A stretch of 64,000 nt of DNA from Desulfopila aestuarii DSM 18488 (GTDB taxonomy: Bacteria > Desulfobacterota > Desulfobulbia > Desulfobulbales > Desulfocapsaceae), in NCBI RefSeq assembly GCF_900143695.1, contig NZ_FRFE01000001.1, forward strand, positions 124,001 through 188,000, given 5' to 3'. This document shows positions 26,747 through 35,804 of this stretch, in pieces (position 1 is the stretch's first letter; every line of letters starts with the position of its first letter). The notes beneath the pieces were generated by a model. The model was not told the DNA's origin. It ran no database searches and saw nothing but the letters and a program-made list of their open reading frames with translations. Position numbers and translations under genes: made by a program.

Positions 26747-28230
26747 CGCACATCTCCTCCTTCGCCCTGAAACTCTGAACGAAGCTGCCTATATAAACGT
26801 TTGAACCGTTGATGGTTCTCCCGGTAGTGTCCCACATAGCTTTGGTCAGGGTCAAGGACCTCCTCAATTTCAGGCTCCCGGCACAATTCGTATGGATTCC
26901 CACCTTCAACCGCTAAACGGGCAAGCCGTGCCGCACCAAATGCAGGCCCACGCTCTTTCCCCCGATATCGGATAATGGGAATATTAAGGACCGAAGCAAT
27001 GATCTGTGCCCAAATTCGGCTTTTTGCCCCGCCACCTCCAATCGCCGCCCGTTGAATTACTGTTCCCGATCCGGTTAAGGCATCCCGGCCGTCGGCAATG
27101 GAATATGCCACGCCCTCCATAACCGACTGGCAGAGCGACTCCCTATCGGTTGTCGGGCTGAGACCGAAAAATACCCCCCGGGCATGCGGATTGTTATGTG
27201 GTGTCCTCTCGCCGGTCAGGTAGGGGAGGAACAACATATCACCAGGTCCATCGTATCGCTCATGCAGTCTTGCGTCAACCACCCCTGCATCCTCGCCCAG
27301 CAGAGAACAGACCCAGCCAAACGCCGACGCTCCGTTCAACATTGCTCCCATCTGGTACCAAAGATCAGGTAACGCATGACAGAAGCTGTGGACAACACTC
27401 TCCACCGCTGGTTTATAGGAAACGGTAGGACTAAAGATGTGTGCTGAAGTGCCAAGAGACACGACGGCGTCTCCAGCCTTGACACAGCCAAATCCGATCG
27501 CACCTACCGGGGTGTCACCACCTCCGCCAGCCACAGGAAGATCAGCTGCAATTCCCAACAGTTTTGCCGCCTCACCAGTAAGATGTCCACACACCTCATC
27601 ACTTTCCACTAGAGGGGGAAGCTGGGATAATGACAACCCGACCGCATTGACAGCAGCCTTGGACCATACTCTGCGTTCCTGGTCCAGCAGCCAGGTTCCC
27701 GCAGCATCTGAATAATCGGTGGCAATCTCCCCGGTCAGTCGGTAGCGAATATAATCTTTCGGGGAGAGCAGCCAGCGAGTTTTCTCCATCACATCGGGCT
27801 CATTTGATGCTAACCACAAAAGCTTTGGAGCTGTCAGACCCGGCATCGGCAGCACTCCCACCTCCTTCGCCAGGAGGGGAAAGCGTTCTTGCAAATACGC
27901 TGCCTCGTTCACTGCCCTTCCATCATTCCAGAGAATGGCTGAACGTAAGGGTCTGCAATCCGAATCCAACAGCACTGCTCCGTGCATCTGGCCGGTAAGG
28001 CCAATGCCTTTCAGGGTACTCTTATCCACCCGTTGGTCCTTCCACAGTTCTGTCATGGCGGCAATGACTCCGCCCCACCATTGATCCACTTCCTGCTCCG
28101 ACCAAGAAGGATGCAGCCGGGTTGTGGTGAGCGGCACTGAAGCGGAGACGACCTCCTCTCCCCGCTCATTGACCAGTATCGCTTTTATGGCAGAAGTCCC
28201 TATATCAATCCCGAGATACGTGCATATCAT
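26743..28230 (-). CDS. xylB: Xylulokinase
   Basis: 495 aa FGGY-family kinase, full length for XylB. The N-terminal phosphate-binding motif YLGIDIGTSAIKAILV, the substrate-region residues LTGQMHGAVLLD (MHG is typical of xylulokinase) and the C-terminal FGGY signature GGGAKSRIWAQIIASVLNIP are present. It converts D-xylulose to D-xylulose 5-phosphate for the pentose phosphate pathway. It is the first gene of the minus arm, divergent from a ROK regulator. The D-lyxose isomerase at 34375 can supply D-xylulose. Confidence 0.95.
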   Translation of the reverse strand: MICTYLGIDIGTSAIKAILVNERGEEVVSASVPLTTTRLHPSWSEQEVDQWWGGVIAAMTELWKDQRVDKSTLKGIGLTGQMHGAVLLDSDCRPLRSAILWNDGRAVNEAAYLQERFPLLAKEVGVLPMPGLTAPKLLWLASNEPDVMEKTRWLLSPKDYIRYRLTGEIATDYSDAAGTWLLDQERRVWSKAAVNAVGLSLSQLPPLVESDEVCGHLTGEAAKLLGIAADLPVAGGGGDTPVGAIGFGCVKAGDAVVSLGTSAHIFSPTVSYKPAVESVVHSFCHALPDLWYQMGAMLNGASAFGWVCSLLGEDAGVVDARLHERYDGPGDMLFLPYLTGERTPHNNPHARGVFFGLSPTTDRESLCQSVMEGVAYSIADGRDALTGSGTVIQRAAIGGGGAKSRIWAQIIASVLNIPIIRYRGKERGPAFGAARLARLAVEGGNPYELCREPEIEEVLDPDQSYVGHYRENHQRFKRLYRQLRSEFQGEGGDVR

Positions 28231-28302
28231 GATGAATTCTCACATAGTTTCTCTTTCAGTCAGTAGCATCACCAGTAAATTGCTCTTTTCGACGATTACA
28301 TC

Positions 28303-28331
28303 TTGACACATATTCATACCCGGTGTAAATA
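28303..28331 (+). promoter_or_regulatory. Possible sigma-70 promoter of the ROK-ABC operon
   Basis: TTGACA (28303-28308) is followed after exactly 17 bp by TAAATA (28326-28331). The -35 is perfect and the -10 is weak. The predicted start lies about 100 nt before the ROK ATG. Confidence 0.45.
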
Positions 28332-28400
28332 AATTTATCTTCTATATTTAATCATGATTCGTATTTTTAGCCATTTAACACGGTCTTTGCCACATATCAT

Positions 28401-28427
28401 TTAATTAAAGATTATTAATTTAATTAA
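28401..28427. promoter_or_regulatory. Paired TTAATTAA palindromes, candidate ROK operator
   Basis: Two identical palindromes TTAATTAA at 28401-28408 and 28420-28427 are 19 bp apart, just upstream of the ROK start. Dimeric ROK repressors bind AT-rich dyads of this sort and commonly control their own divergent locus. The assignment is inferred from position and symmetry. Confidence 0.45.
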
Positions 28428-28438
28428 CAGGGCGGCGT

Positions 28439-29644
28439 ATGATCCCTCACATTCCTCTTCAGGTGCAACCATTGGATCTCCGCTACAATGAGCGCAAGGT
28501 TCTGCAGATCCTGCGACGAATGGGCCATGCATCCAAAGCGGAAATCGCCCGTATTGCCAACCTCACCAATGCTGCCGTCGGCTCTATAGTCTCGTCTCTA
28601 GAGGAGCAAAATCTGATCCTCTCAGGAAAAAAACGGCATGAGGGTCAACGGGGACAGCCCGCCACCATGATCCACCTGAATCCTACCGGTGCGTACGGCC
28701 TTGGTGTCCGGCTGGAGAGAAACGGGTTCCAGACGGTATTGATCGATTTCGATGGCAACATCCTCTCGAGATTCACGAATGAGATGGAGCTCCCACCACC
28801 AGAACAAACCCTGGAAATCGTCTGCAGCGACATTAACGCAGCGCTTGCTACCATGCCGGCCGAATCCCTTTCCCGCCTCACCGGAGTAGGCCTTGCCACC
28901 CCCTATCACCTTGGCAGCTGGCTGAAAGAACTCGGGTTACCGGAAAAGAGCTTCAAGCAGTGGGACTCGTTTGATTTTGCAGCACAACTCGAGGATACGA
29001 CAAAAATTCCTGTCCACAGCGAAAATGACGGTACCGCTGCGGCCATTGCTGAGCTCTTTTATGGAGCAGGCAGAGAGGTTGATGACTTTCTCTATCTTTT
29101 TTTCGGGCCGGCCATCGGAGGTGGGCTGGCTCTCAAGGGAGACATCGTGCGCGGTAGCACAGGCAATGCCGCCGACGTGGCAACCATGGCAGTCCCTCCC
29201 TCAAAATTACCTTCCGCAACACGCCCCGACAAAAAATGGGATATTCTCATTAACAGGGCATCGCTGAACAGTTTGCGGAGACACCTGCTAAGCCGTCGAC
29301 CAGGAATAGAGGTAGGCACCCGACTCCAACTCGAACTTGCCGTACAGACGTATGGCAAGGAAAGCGACGAGTGGGCTGATGACTGTATCGACGCTCTTAT
29401 CCCAACTATCATTTCTGCAAAATCCCTCCTCGACTTCCCTACGCTTGTACTGGAAGCCAACATAGGAGGAGGGCTTGTCACAATGTTGCGCGATCGTCTC
29501 GCCAAAGCCCTTGACGAGAACATGCCCGAAGCATGGTCTCCCCCAAAACTGGTGACCGGCACCTTTGGTTGTGATGCAAGCGCTGTAGGCGCTGCTAGCC
29601 TGCCGATCTTCTACAATTTTTCACCCAGAAAACCACTCCAATGA
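28439..29644 (+). CDS. ROK-family transcriptional regulator (XylR/NagC-like)
   Basis: 401 aa. An N-terminal winged helix-turn-helix ([33 protein letters not shown], shown in part) precedes a ROK sugar-kinase-like domain ([42 protein letters not shown]). The usual ROK zinc motif (CxCGxxGCxE) is absent: after the [14 protein letters not shown] segment there is no Cys cluster. The regulator probably senses a sugar imported or metabolised by this locus and represses both divergent arms. Its stop overlaps the next gene (ATGA), so it is co-transcribed with the ABC transporter. Confidence 0.9.
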   Translation: MIPHIPLQVQPLDLRYNERKVLQILRRMGHASKAEIARIANLTNAAVGSIVSSLEEQNLILSGKKRHEGQRGQPATMIHLNPTGAYGLGVRLERNGFQTVLIDFDGNILSRFTNEMELPPPEQTLEIVCSDINAALATMPAESLSRLTGVGLATPYHLGSWLKELGLPEKSFKQWDSFDFAAQLEDTTKIPVHSENDGTAAAIAELFYGAGREVDDFLYLFFGPAIGGGLALKGDIVRGSTGNAADVATMAVPPSKLPSATRPDKKWDILINRASLNSLRRHLLSRRPGIEVGTRLQLELAVQTYGKESDEWADDCIDALIPTIISAKSLLDFPTLVLEANIGGGLVTMLRDRLAKALDENMPEAWSPPKLVTGTFGCDASAVGAASLPIFYNFSPRKPLQ

Positions 29645-31212
29645 ATACAGAGGTTTCGAGCATGAGTGAGAACAAGGCCAAAACACCTATCCTGGAAATG
29701 TTCAACATCAGCAAAACCTTTCCGGGAGTCAAGGCACTGCAGAACGTTCAGCTGACAGTATACCCAGGTGAAATTCACTCCCTGATGGGTGAGAACGGGG
29801 CTGGAAAGTCAACGCTCATGAAAGTCCTTTCCGGTGCCTATCAGGCAGATGCCGGCGGGGAAATCAGGATTGACGGACAAGCGGTCACCATCAATAACCC
29901 GATCGATGCCAAAGAGTACGGAATAGCCGTCATCTACCAGGAGCTCTCGCTATCTCCCAATCTCACCGTAGCTGAGAACATCTACATGGGACGGGAGCTC
30001 AAAAAAGGCCTCATGATTGACCGCAGGTCCATGGAGTTGGGATGTGTTGACGTACTTGAAAAACTCGGAGCCTCCTTCGGACCAACCACCCGCGTAGCCG
30101 ACCTTTCCATCGCCGAACGGCAACTTGTCGAGATATCACGAGCTATCCATGCCAACGCCCGAATCCTGGTAATGGATGAACCGACAACCGCCCTGTCATC
30201 GCGGGAAACCGACATGATGTTTGCCCTGATCAAAAAGCTGAAAAGTGAAGGTTTGGCAATCATCTATATCTCCCATCGAATGAACGAGATATACGAACTC
30301 TCCGACCGAGTCAGCGTAATGAGGGACGGCACCTATGTCGGTCAGCTGAGCAGAGAGGAGCTCTCTTCTGAAAGGTTGGTGAAAATGATGGTTGGCCGCG
30401 ACATCAGCGGCTTTTACACCAAGGACCACGACGCGAAAGGAAGTCGCGGCAAGGTTATTTTCGAAGCTCGCAGGCTCCGGGATGACAAGGCAGTCAAGGA
30501 GTGTGACTTTGCCCTCCACCAAGGGGAAGTGCTCTGCATTGCAGGACTTGTCGGTTCCGGCAGGACAGAACTCGCCCGCCTCATATTCGGCGCAGACCAG
30601 AAAACCGGGGGCAAAATGCTGATCGACGGAAAGGAAATCAACATCCGGGACCCTCGGCAGGCGCTCGACGCAGGCATAGTCTACCTCACAGAAGACAGGA
30701 AAGCACAAGGGGTATTCCTGGACATGAGTGTACACGATAACCTCAACCTCATTGTGTGCAGCCGCGATGCCAGAAAAGGAGGCATTCTCGACAGGACCAA
30801 AGCGGAAAATCGTTCGCGATCCGCCATTAAGAACCTGGCCATCAGAGTTGCCAGTCCGAGGTCTGAAGTCGGTAAGCTTTCCGGTGGCAACCAGCAGAAG
30901 GTGCTGCTATCGCGACTTCTCGAAACGGAACCGAAGGTGTTAATCCTCGACGAGCCGACCCGCGGGGTGGATGTCGGGGCAAAATCTGAAATCTACAAGA
31001 TAATAGACGATTTGGTTCAATCGGGAATCGGCATCATCGTCATTTCCAGCGAACTCCCGGAGGTCGTCGGTATTGCAGATAGAGTACTGGTCATGAGGGA
31101 CGGAATCATAGGCGGCGAAGTAGGTGGCCCAACTGGGATGGAAATCACCCAGGAGAACATCATGCACTTTGCCACCGGAGCAAATGTTGAAGCTGAGGAA
31201 AAACGTATCTAA
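29641..31212 (+). CDS. Sugar ABC transporter ATP-binding protein (RbsA/XylG type)
   Basis: 523 aa with two tandem ABC domains, as in ribose/xylose/galactose (CUT2) importers. The first has Walker [11 protein letters not shown]-loop IYQELSL, signature LSIAERQ (degenerate) and Walker [13 protein letters not shown]. The second has a non-canonical Walker A ([10 protein letters not shown]), signature LSGGNQQK and Walker [13 protein letters not shown]. This asymmetry is normal for CUT2 ATPases. It overlaps the ROK gene by 4 nt, and a second ATG at 29662 is possible. The permease follows 13 bp later. Confidence 0.95.
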   Translation: MNTEVSSMSENKAKTPILEMFNISKTFPGVKALQNVQLTVYPGEIHSLMGENGAGKSTLMKVLSGAYQADAGGEIRIDGQAVTINNPIDAKEYGIAVIYQELSLSPNLTVAENIYMGRELKKGLMIDRRSMELGCVDVLEKLGASFGPTTRVADLSIAERQLVEISRAIHANARILVMDEPTTALSSRETDMMFALIKKLKSEGLAIIYISHRMNEIYELSDRVSVMRDGTYVGQLSREELSSERLVKMMVGRDISGFYTKDHDAKGSRGKVIFEARRLRDDKAVKECDFALHQGEVLCIAGLVGSGRTELARLIFGADQKTGGKMLIDGKEINIRDPRQALDAGIVYLTEDRKAQGVFLDMSVHDNLNLIVCSRDARKGGILDRTKAENRSRSAIKNLAIRVASPRSEVGKLSGGNQQKVLLSRLLETEPKVLILDEPTRGVDVGAKSEIYKIIDDLVQSGIGIIVISSELPEVVGIADRVLVMRDGIIGGEVGGPTGMEITQENIMHFATGANVEAEEKRI

Positions 31213-31225
31213 GGGAGGGTTGGGG

Positions 31226-32242
31226 ATGCAAAGCTCAAATAGCACGAACGAGACCACGGCAAGCACTAACACGCTGCAGGGACTCTCAGATCATAAACAG
31301 CGGGTTCAGAATTTTATCAGAATTGTCGGCATGCTGCCTGTGCTCATTATTCTTTGTATCGGTTTCGAGCTTCTCACCGACCGATTTATGTCATGGCAGA
31401 ATATCTCGATCGTTGCCCAGCAGGCATCAATTAATATCGTACTCGCGGCCGGTATGACCTTTGTCATCCTCACCGGCGGTATCGACCTGTCGGTTGGCTC
31501 CATCCTGGCCGCATCAGCCATGGTTGCCATGATATGCTCTAAAATTCCCAATTTCGGGATGATTGGCATTCTCGGCGGCTTGGCGGCAGGACTCGTACTG
31601 GGTCTTTTTAACGGTAGCCTTATTGCAGGGCTCAGATTACCGCCCTTTATCGTCACTCTTGGTGGCCTCACGGCCATGCGGGGCATTGCCCGACTCGCCG
31701 GCAACGATACCACAGTCTTCAATCCGGAACTGCCCTTTGCCTTTATCGGCAACGAATCGCTGTTCGGAGTGCCATGGCTGGTGATTATCGCCTTCTCTGT
31801 TGTAATCATCTCCTGGTTTATCCTCAAAAGAACGGTGTTGGGTATCCACATTTACGCAGTGGGCGGCAATGAAGATGCCGCACGGCTGTCTGGCATAAAA
31901 GTGTGGAAGGTGCTCCTGTTCGTCTACAGTCTTTCCGGGTTGCTCTCAGGTCTTGGTGGTGTCATGTCAGCAGCGCGGCTCTATGCGGCAAACGGAATTC
32001 AGCTTGGCGTTGCCTACGAACTTGATGCCATCGCCGCAGTTATTCTTGGCGGTACCAGTTTTGTCGGCGGTATCGGAACAATCTGGGGAACCCTTATTGG
32101 CGCACTGATCATCGCAGTGCTGTCGAACGGCCTCATTCTGCTCGGTGTATCGGATGTTTGGCAGTTTATCATCAAGGGTGGCGTCATTATCGGCGCGGTG
32201 GCCCTTGACAGGTATCGCCTGAGTACATCCGGCAAAGGTTGA
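31226..32242 (+). CDS. Sugar ABC transporter permease (RbsC/XylH type)
   Basis: 338 aa from the ATG at 31226, which has GGGAGGG 8 nt upstream; a start at 31124 would overlap the ATPase gene without a ribosome site. Around eight to ten transmembrane helices and the CUT2 permease motifs AAGMTFVILTGGIDLSVGS, PPFIVTLGGLTAMRGIA and ELDAIAAVILGGTSFVGGIG are present. It forms the membrane channel with the ATPase upstream and binding protein downstream. Confidence 0.95.
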   Translation: MQSSNSTNETTASTNTLQGLSDHKQRVQNFIRIVGMLPVLIILCIGFELLTDRFMSWQNISIVAQQASINIVLAAGMTFVILTGGIDLSVGSILAASAMVAMICSKIPNFGMIGILGGLAAGLVLGLFNGSLIAGLRLPPFIVTLGGLTAMRGIARLAGNDTTVFNPELPFAFIGNESLFGVPWLVIIAFSVVIISWFILKRTVLGIHIYAVGGNEDAARLSGIKVWKVLLFVYSLSGLLSGLGGVMSAARLYAANGIQLGVAYELDAIAAVILGGTSFVGGIGTIWGTLIGALIIAVLSNGLILLGVSDVWQFIIKGGVIIGAVALDRYRLSTSGKG

Positions 32243-32300
32243 TGGCGTCATAAAAACAGATCCAACGACCCAAGAAGCATACAACCACAAAAGCAAACCC

Positions 32301-32332
32301 CTGGCAGGTGCCTTCATCAAGGTAGCTGCCAG
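32301..32332 (+). other. Stem-loop between permease and binding-protein genes
   Basis: CTGGCAG (32301-32307) pairs with CTGCCAG (32326-32332), with an inner CCTT/AAGG stem. Such intercistronic hairpins often precede the abundant binding protein of an ABC operon and adjust relative expression. No T-run is present. Confidence 0.45.
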
Positions 32333-32418
32333 TTAACCGCAGTACAATTACCTGGCACACAAGGCTAATAGTGACAGGTCGGCATCCATCCAACTATCAT
32401 AAAAGAGGAGTGTAAAAA

Positions 32419-33345
32419 ATGAAGAAGCTTCTACTGGCAGGACTCGTATTGGCAATGAGCACTGTAAGCGCCCAGGCGAAAGATCTGAACAAGATCGGCA
32501 TCTCCCTTGGCTCTTTAGGCAACCCGTTTTTCGTCACCATGGTAAATGGTGCCACCGCCAAAGCCAAAGAGTACAATCCCAATGCTGAGGTTATTGCTGT
32601 TTCCGCCGACTACGATTTGAACAAGCAGTTCACCCAGGTTGATAACTTTATCGCAGCGGGTGTTGATATGATCCTGATCAACGCTGTCGACGCAAACGCC
32701 ATCGAAGTGGCTATCAAACGTGCCCAGAAAGAGGGGATTGCGGTTGTCGCCGTCGATGTCTCCGCAAAAGGTGCTGATGCAACTGTACAGACCAACAACG
32801 TCCAGGCCGGTGAAATTGCCTGTCAGTACATCGTTGACAAACTTGGCGGCAAAGGTGATGTTATTATCCAGAACGGCCCTCAGGTTTCCGCCGTTATTGA
32901 CCGTGTTAACGGCTGTAGGAGCGTATTTGCCAAAGCGCCTGGAATCAATGTGCTTTCCGATGACCAGGATGCCAAGGGCTCACGTGATGGCGGTCTGAAC
33001 GTCATGCAGGGGCATCTCACTCGTTTCCAGAAAATTGATGCGGTTTTCACTATCAACGACCCGCAGGCAATCGGTACTGATCTGGCAGCAAAGCAGCTCA
33101 AGCGTGACAACATCATCATCACCTCCGTTGATGGCGCTCCTGATATTGAGGAAGCTCTCAAAGGCAACACCATGGTTGAAGCATCAGCCAGCCAGGATCC
33201 CTACGCCATGGCCCAGATGGGCGTAGATGTCGGTGTAAAGATTCTGAATGGTGAAAAGCCGGCTGAAAGCATGATCCTCATGCCATCCACCCTCGTAACC
33301 AGGGAAAATGTTGGAGAGTATAAAGGCTGGACTTCTGAGAGATAA
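32419..33345 (+). CDS. Periplasmic sugar-binding protein (RbsB/XylF-like)
   Basis: 308 aa with a signal peptide (MKKLLLAGLVLAMSTVSAQA, cleavage after residue 20). The mature protein has the periplasmic-binding-protein I pattern: GISLGSLGNPFFVTMVNGA, FIAAGVDMILINAVDA, VVAVDVSAKGADATVQTNN and ASASQDPYAMAQMGVDVG. The ligand is probably a monosaccharide or polyol of the pentose/hexose class handled by this locus; the ligand itself cannot be read. AAGAGGAG precedes the start. A strong terminator follows. Confidence 0.95.
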   Translation: MKKLLLAGLVLAMSTVSAQAKDLNKIGISLGSLGNPFFVTMVNGATAKAKEYNPNAEVIAVSADYDLNKQFTQVDNFIAAGVDMILINAVDANAIEVAIKRAQKEGIAVVAVDVSAKGADATVQTNNVQAGEIACQYIVDKLGGKGDVIIQNGPQVSAVIDRVNGCRSVFAKAPGINVLSDDQDAKGSRDGGLNVMQGHLTRFQKIDAVFTINDPQAIGTDLAAKQLKRDNIIITSVDGAPDIEEALKGNTMVEASASQDPYAMAQMGVDVGVKILNGEKPAESMILMPSTLVTRENVGEYKGWTSER

Positions 33346-33367
33346 TTCGGCAGACTGTATATCATGA

Positions 33368-33401
33368 GCAAAGGCATCCATTCCGATCTGGATGCCTTTG
33401 C
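33368..33401 (+). terminator. Hairpin after the sugar-binding-protein gene
   Basis: GCAAAGGCATCCA (33368-33380) pairs perfectly with TGGATGCCTTTGC (33389-33401), a 13-bp stem without a long T-run. Partial termination would leave the downstream kinase and isomerase less expressed. Confidence 0.65.
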
Positions 33402-33467
33402 CATTACTGAAGCTTTGACATGATGTGCTGATACACGCAGCATCCTATGGAGTATGAGACCTGCCAT

Positions 33468-34358
33468 ATGAAAATACTCAACTTCGGCTCCCTCAATATT
33501 GACCATGTGTATCATATCGAGCACTTCGTCCAACCAGGCGAAACCATTGCCTGCTCCTCATACAATCGCTTTAGTGGCGGCAAAGGCCTGAATCAGTCCA
33601 TTGCCCTCGCCCGGGCAGGAGCGGATGTATACCATGGCGGAAAAATCGGGGCTGACGGCTTGTTTTTAAAAGAACAGTTGGAAAAAAGTGGCGTCGATAC
33701 TCGCTTTGTCCACCAAGGCAATACGCCCACAGGCCATGCTGTAATCCAGGTATCAAAAGAAGGTGAAAATTCTATAATCATAGCAGGAGGAGCAAACCGC
33801 TGCATTACAACGGATGAAATAGCAGATACTGTTTGCACATTTGCCAAGGGTGACTACCTCCTTGTCCAGAATGAAATTTCCGGTGTTGATCATATTATTT
33901 CAAAGAGCTCCGAGATGGGATTAAAGATTGTTTTCAATCCGGCCCCATTCACCCCTGCTATCAGCAACTATCCTCTTGAACTGGTAGACATCTTCATTCT
34001 TAATGAGACCGAGGCTGCCGCGATTACCGGGCTGACGCACCAACAAGACATCATCGAACAGATGAGAAAACAGTTTCCCAATGCAGAGGTCATCTTCACC
34101 ATGGGCGCCAAAGGTGCCTTATTTGTCAAAGGTGATATCGAGCACATTGCTCCGGCTAAACAGGTAACCGCCGTCGACACAACCGGGGCCGGTGACACCT
34201 TTATCGGTTTCTTTCTTGCTTCCCATATGTGCTCGGGCAACATCCCCGAAGCACTTGCAATCGCGACTGCCGCAGCAGCAATGAGTGTGACCCGACATGG
34301 TGCTGCCGACTCAATACCGACCCTAGATGAGGCGAAAGCCTTCAGCAACACACATTGA
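33468..34358 (+). CDS. Ribokinase-like PfkB kinase
   Basis: 296 aa from ATG 33468; an in-frame ATG at 33447 would add 7 residues but lacks a ribosome site. MKILNFGSLNIDHVYHI, FSGGKGLNQSIALARAGA and DTTGAGDTFIGFFLASH match ribokinases well, including the GAGD catalytic Asp and the NQ sugar-binding residues. It is the third PfkB kinase of the locus and lies just before the D-lyxose/D-mannose isomerase. D-ribose is the default substrate for this subfamily, but context allows another pentose. Confidence 0.88.
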   Translation: MKILNFGSLNIDHVYHIEHFVQPGETIACSSYNRFSGGKGLNQSIALARAGADVYHGGKIGADGLFLKEQLEKSGVDTRFVHQGNTPTGHAVIQVSKEGENSIIIAGGANRCITTDEIADTVCTFAKGDYLLVQNEISGVDHIISKSSEMGLKIVFNPAPFTPAISNYPLELVDIFILNETEAAAITGLTHQQDIIEQMRKQFPNAEVIFTMGAKGALFVKGDIEHIAPAKQVTAVDTTGAGDTFIGFFLASHMCSGNIPEALAIATAAAAMSVTRHGAADSIPTLDEAKAFSNTH

Positions 34359-34374
34359 CTCGTGAAAAATCCTT

Positions 34375-35058
34375 ATGAAACGATCTGAAGTAAACAGCTA
34401 TATCAACGAGGCGAAAACACTGTTTGACTCAATCTCATTCAAACTCCCCCCTTTCGGCTTCTGGAGCCCAACAGACTGGGCCGGCAAGGGACATGAGGCT
34501 GACGAAATACGGGACAATCAGTTAGGATGGGATCTCACCGACTACGGTGAAAACAACTACCCCAGCCTGGGCCTGCTACTGTTTACCATTCGTAACGGCA
34601 ACTATAACCGTCGGCAACAGTACCCGAAAGGGTACGCTGAAAAAATCATGATCGTGAAAGAAGAGCAGGTCTGCCCCATGCACTTTCACTGGAAAAAGCG
34701 GGAAGACATCATCAACCGCGGAGGAGGTAATCTCGTCATCGAGCTGTATACGGCCGACAGTATGGAAGAACTCTCCGATGAGAACTTCACCGTTACAGTG
34801 GATGGGGTCACCCGGCAATGCGGATCTGGTGACAAAGTGATCCTCACGCCCGGTGAATCTATCTGCCTCGAACCGTATATGTATCACAGGTTTTACGGAG
34901 AAAAAGGCAAGGGAACCGTCATCGTCGGCGAGGTGTCCGACGTCAACGACGATGATAACGACAACCGTTTTCTTGAACCGTTAAAACGGTTCCCGGCAAT
35001 TATCGAAGACGAGCCGCCGGTTCACCTGCTCTGCAACGAATATCCACCTGCACAGTAG
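34375..35058 (+). CDS. D-lyxose/D-mannose ketol-isomerase
   Basis: 227 aa cupin-fold isomerase. It matches the D-lyxose isomerase family, with metal ligands visible as H103 and H105 (CPMHFHWKKRED), E110 and H171 (PYMYHRFYG). The family interconverts D-lyxose with D-xylulose and D-mannose with D-fructose. It starts 16 bp after the ribokinase-like gene, the last gene of the plus arm. Its products are the natural substrates of the xylulokinase at 26743 and the fructokinase-like PfkB at 25844, which ties the two divergent arms into one pathway. Confidence 0.9.
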   Translation: MKRSEVNSYINEAKTLFDSISFKLPPFGFWSPTDWAGKGHEADEIRDNQLGWDLTDYGENNYPSLGLLLFTIRNGNYNRRQQYPKGYAEKIMIVKEEQVCPMHFHWKKREDIINRGGGNLVIELYTADSMEELSDENFTVTVDGVTRQCGSGDKVILTPGESICLEPYMYHRFYGEKGKGTVIVGEVSDVNDDDNDNRFLEPLKRFPAIIEDEPPVHLLCNEYPPAQ

Positions 35059-35071
35059 AGGATACTACGCA

Positions 35072-35647
35072 TTACATCGCTGCAATTTCTGCTCGACGAA
35101 AGCAATCAGGGTCATGGTCATTGACCATGCCAATTGCCTGCATGAAAGCATAGATGATGACCGGACCAACAAACGTCATCCCACGCTTTTTGAGATCTTT
35201 CGAAATGCGACGGGAAAGATCGGTCTCAGCCGGGATTTCACTTCTGTCCGTGTAATCGTTTTGCACTGGAGTATAATCGACCCAATTCCAGATGTAGCTA
35301 TCAAAACTTCCGTACTCTCGAACAATCTCAAGGAAAGATCGTGCATTTCGAATGGTGCCGTTTATTTTCAAACGGTTACGCACAATCCCCGCATCCTGCA
35401 GGAGAGCTGCCACCTTCTCCTCGTCATAGCCGGCCACTTTCACAACGTCAAAGTTATCAAAGGCTTTCAGGAAATTATCCCGTTTTTTCAAAATCGACAA
35501 CCAGGACAGACCGGCCTGCATCCCCTCAAGAACCAGCATTTCAAATAAAAGCCTGTCGTCATGTACCGGCACGCCCCATTGCTCATCATGATACCTGACA
35601 TATTCCGGAGAGCTGAGATCGCACCATTTGCAACGAATTATTTTCAT
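35072..35647 (-). CDS. tag: DNA-3-methyladenine glycosylase I
   Basis: 191 aa, normal Tag length. The zinc-binding Cys and His near the N-terminus (RCKWCD, YHDEQWGVP) and at the C-terminus (NDHDPDCFRR) are present, as are FEMLVLEGMQAGLSWLSIL and the helix-hairpin-helix region GMTFVGPVIIYAFMQAIGMVNDH, shown in part. It removes 3-methyladenine from alkylated DNA. It converges on the D-lyxose isomerase gene with only 13 bp between. AGGAGA precedes the ATG. Confidence 0.95.
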   Translation of the reverse strand: MKIIRCKWCDLSSPEYVRYHDEQWGVPVHDDRLLFEMLVLEGMQAGLSWLSILKKRDNFLKAFDNFDVVKVAGYDEEKVAALLQDAGIVRNRLKINGTIRNARSFLEIVREYGSFDSYIWNWVDYTPVQNDYTDRSEIPAETDLSRRISKDLKKRGMTFVGPVIIYAFMQAIGMVNDHDPDCFRRAEIAAM

Positions 35648-35754
35648 GCCATATCTCCTGTGTAAATTGAAAATCGATACCGACAGGCATCATACCCATT
35701 TTCAATGTATTTGGCCCAACCTGTTCAAAAAGTCAGATGGAAAAATGACAAATG

Positions 35755-35780
35755 GACCGCCCCTCACAGAAGAGGCGGTC
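35755..35780 (-). terminator. Terminator of the hydrogenase operon
   Basis: GACCGCC (35755-35761) pairs with GGCGGTC (35774-35780). On the minus strand it is followed by a T-rich stretch (CATTTGTCATTTTTCC). It lies 25 bp after the stop at 35805. Confidence 0.6.
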
Positions 35781-35804
35781 TCGACATATCTGCTATACAT
35801 ACTT

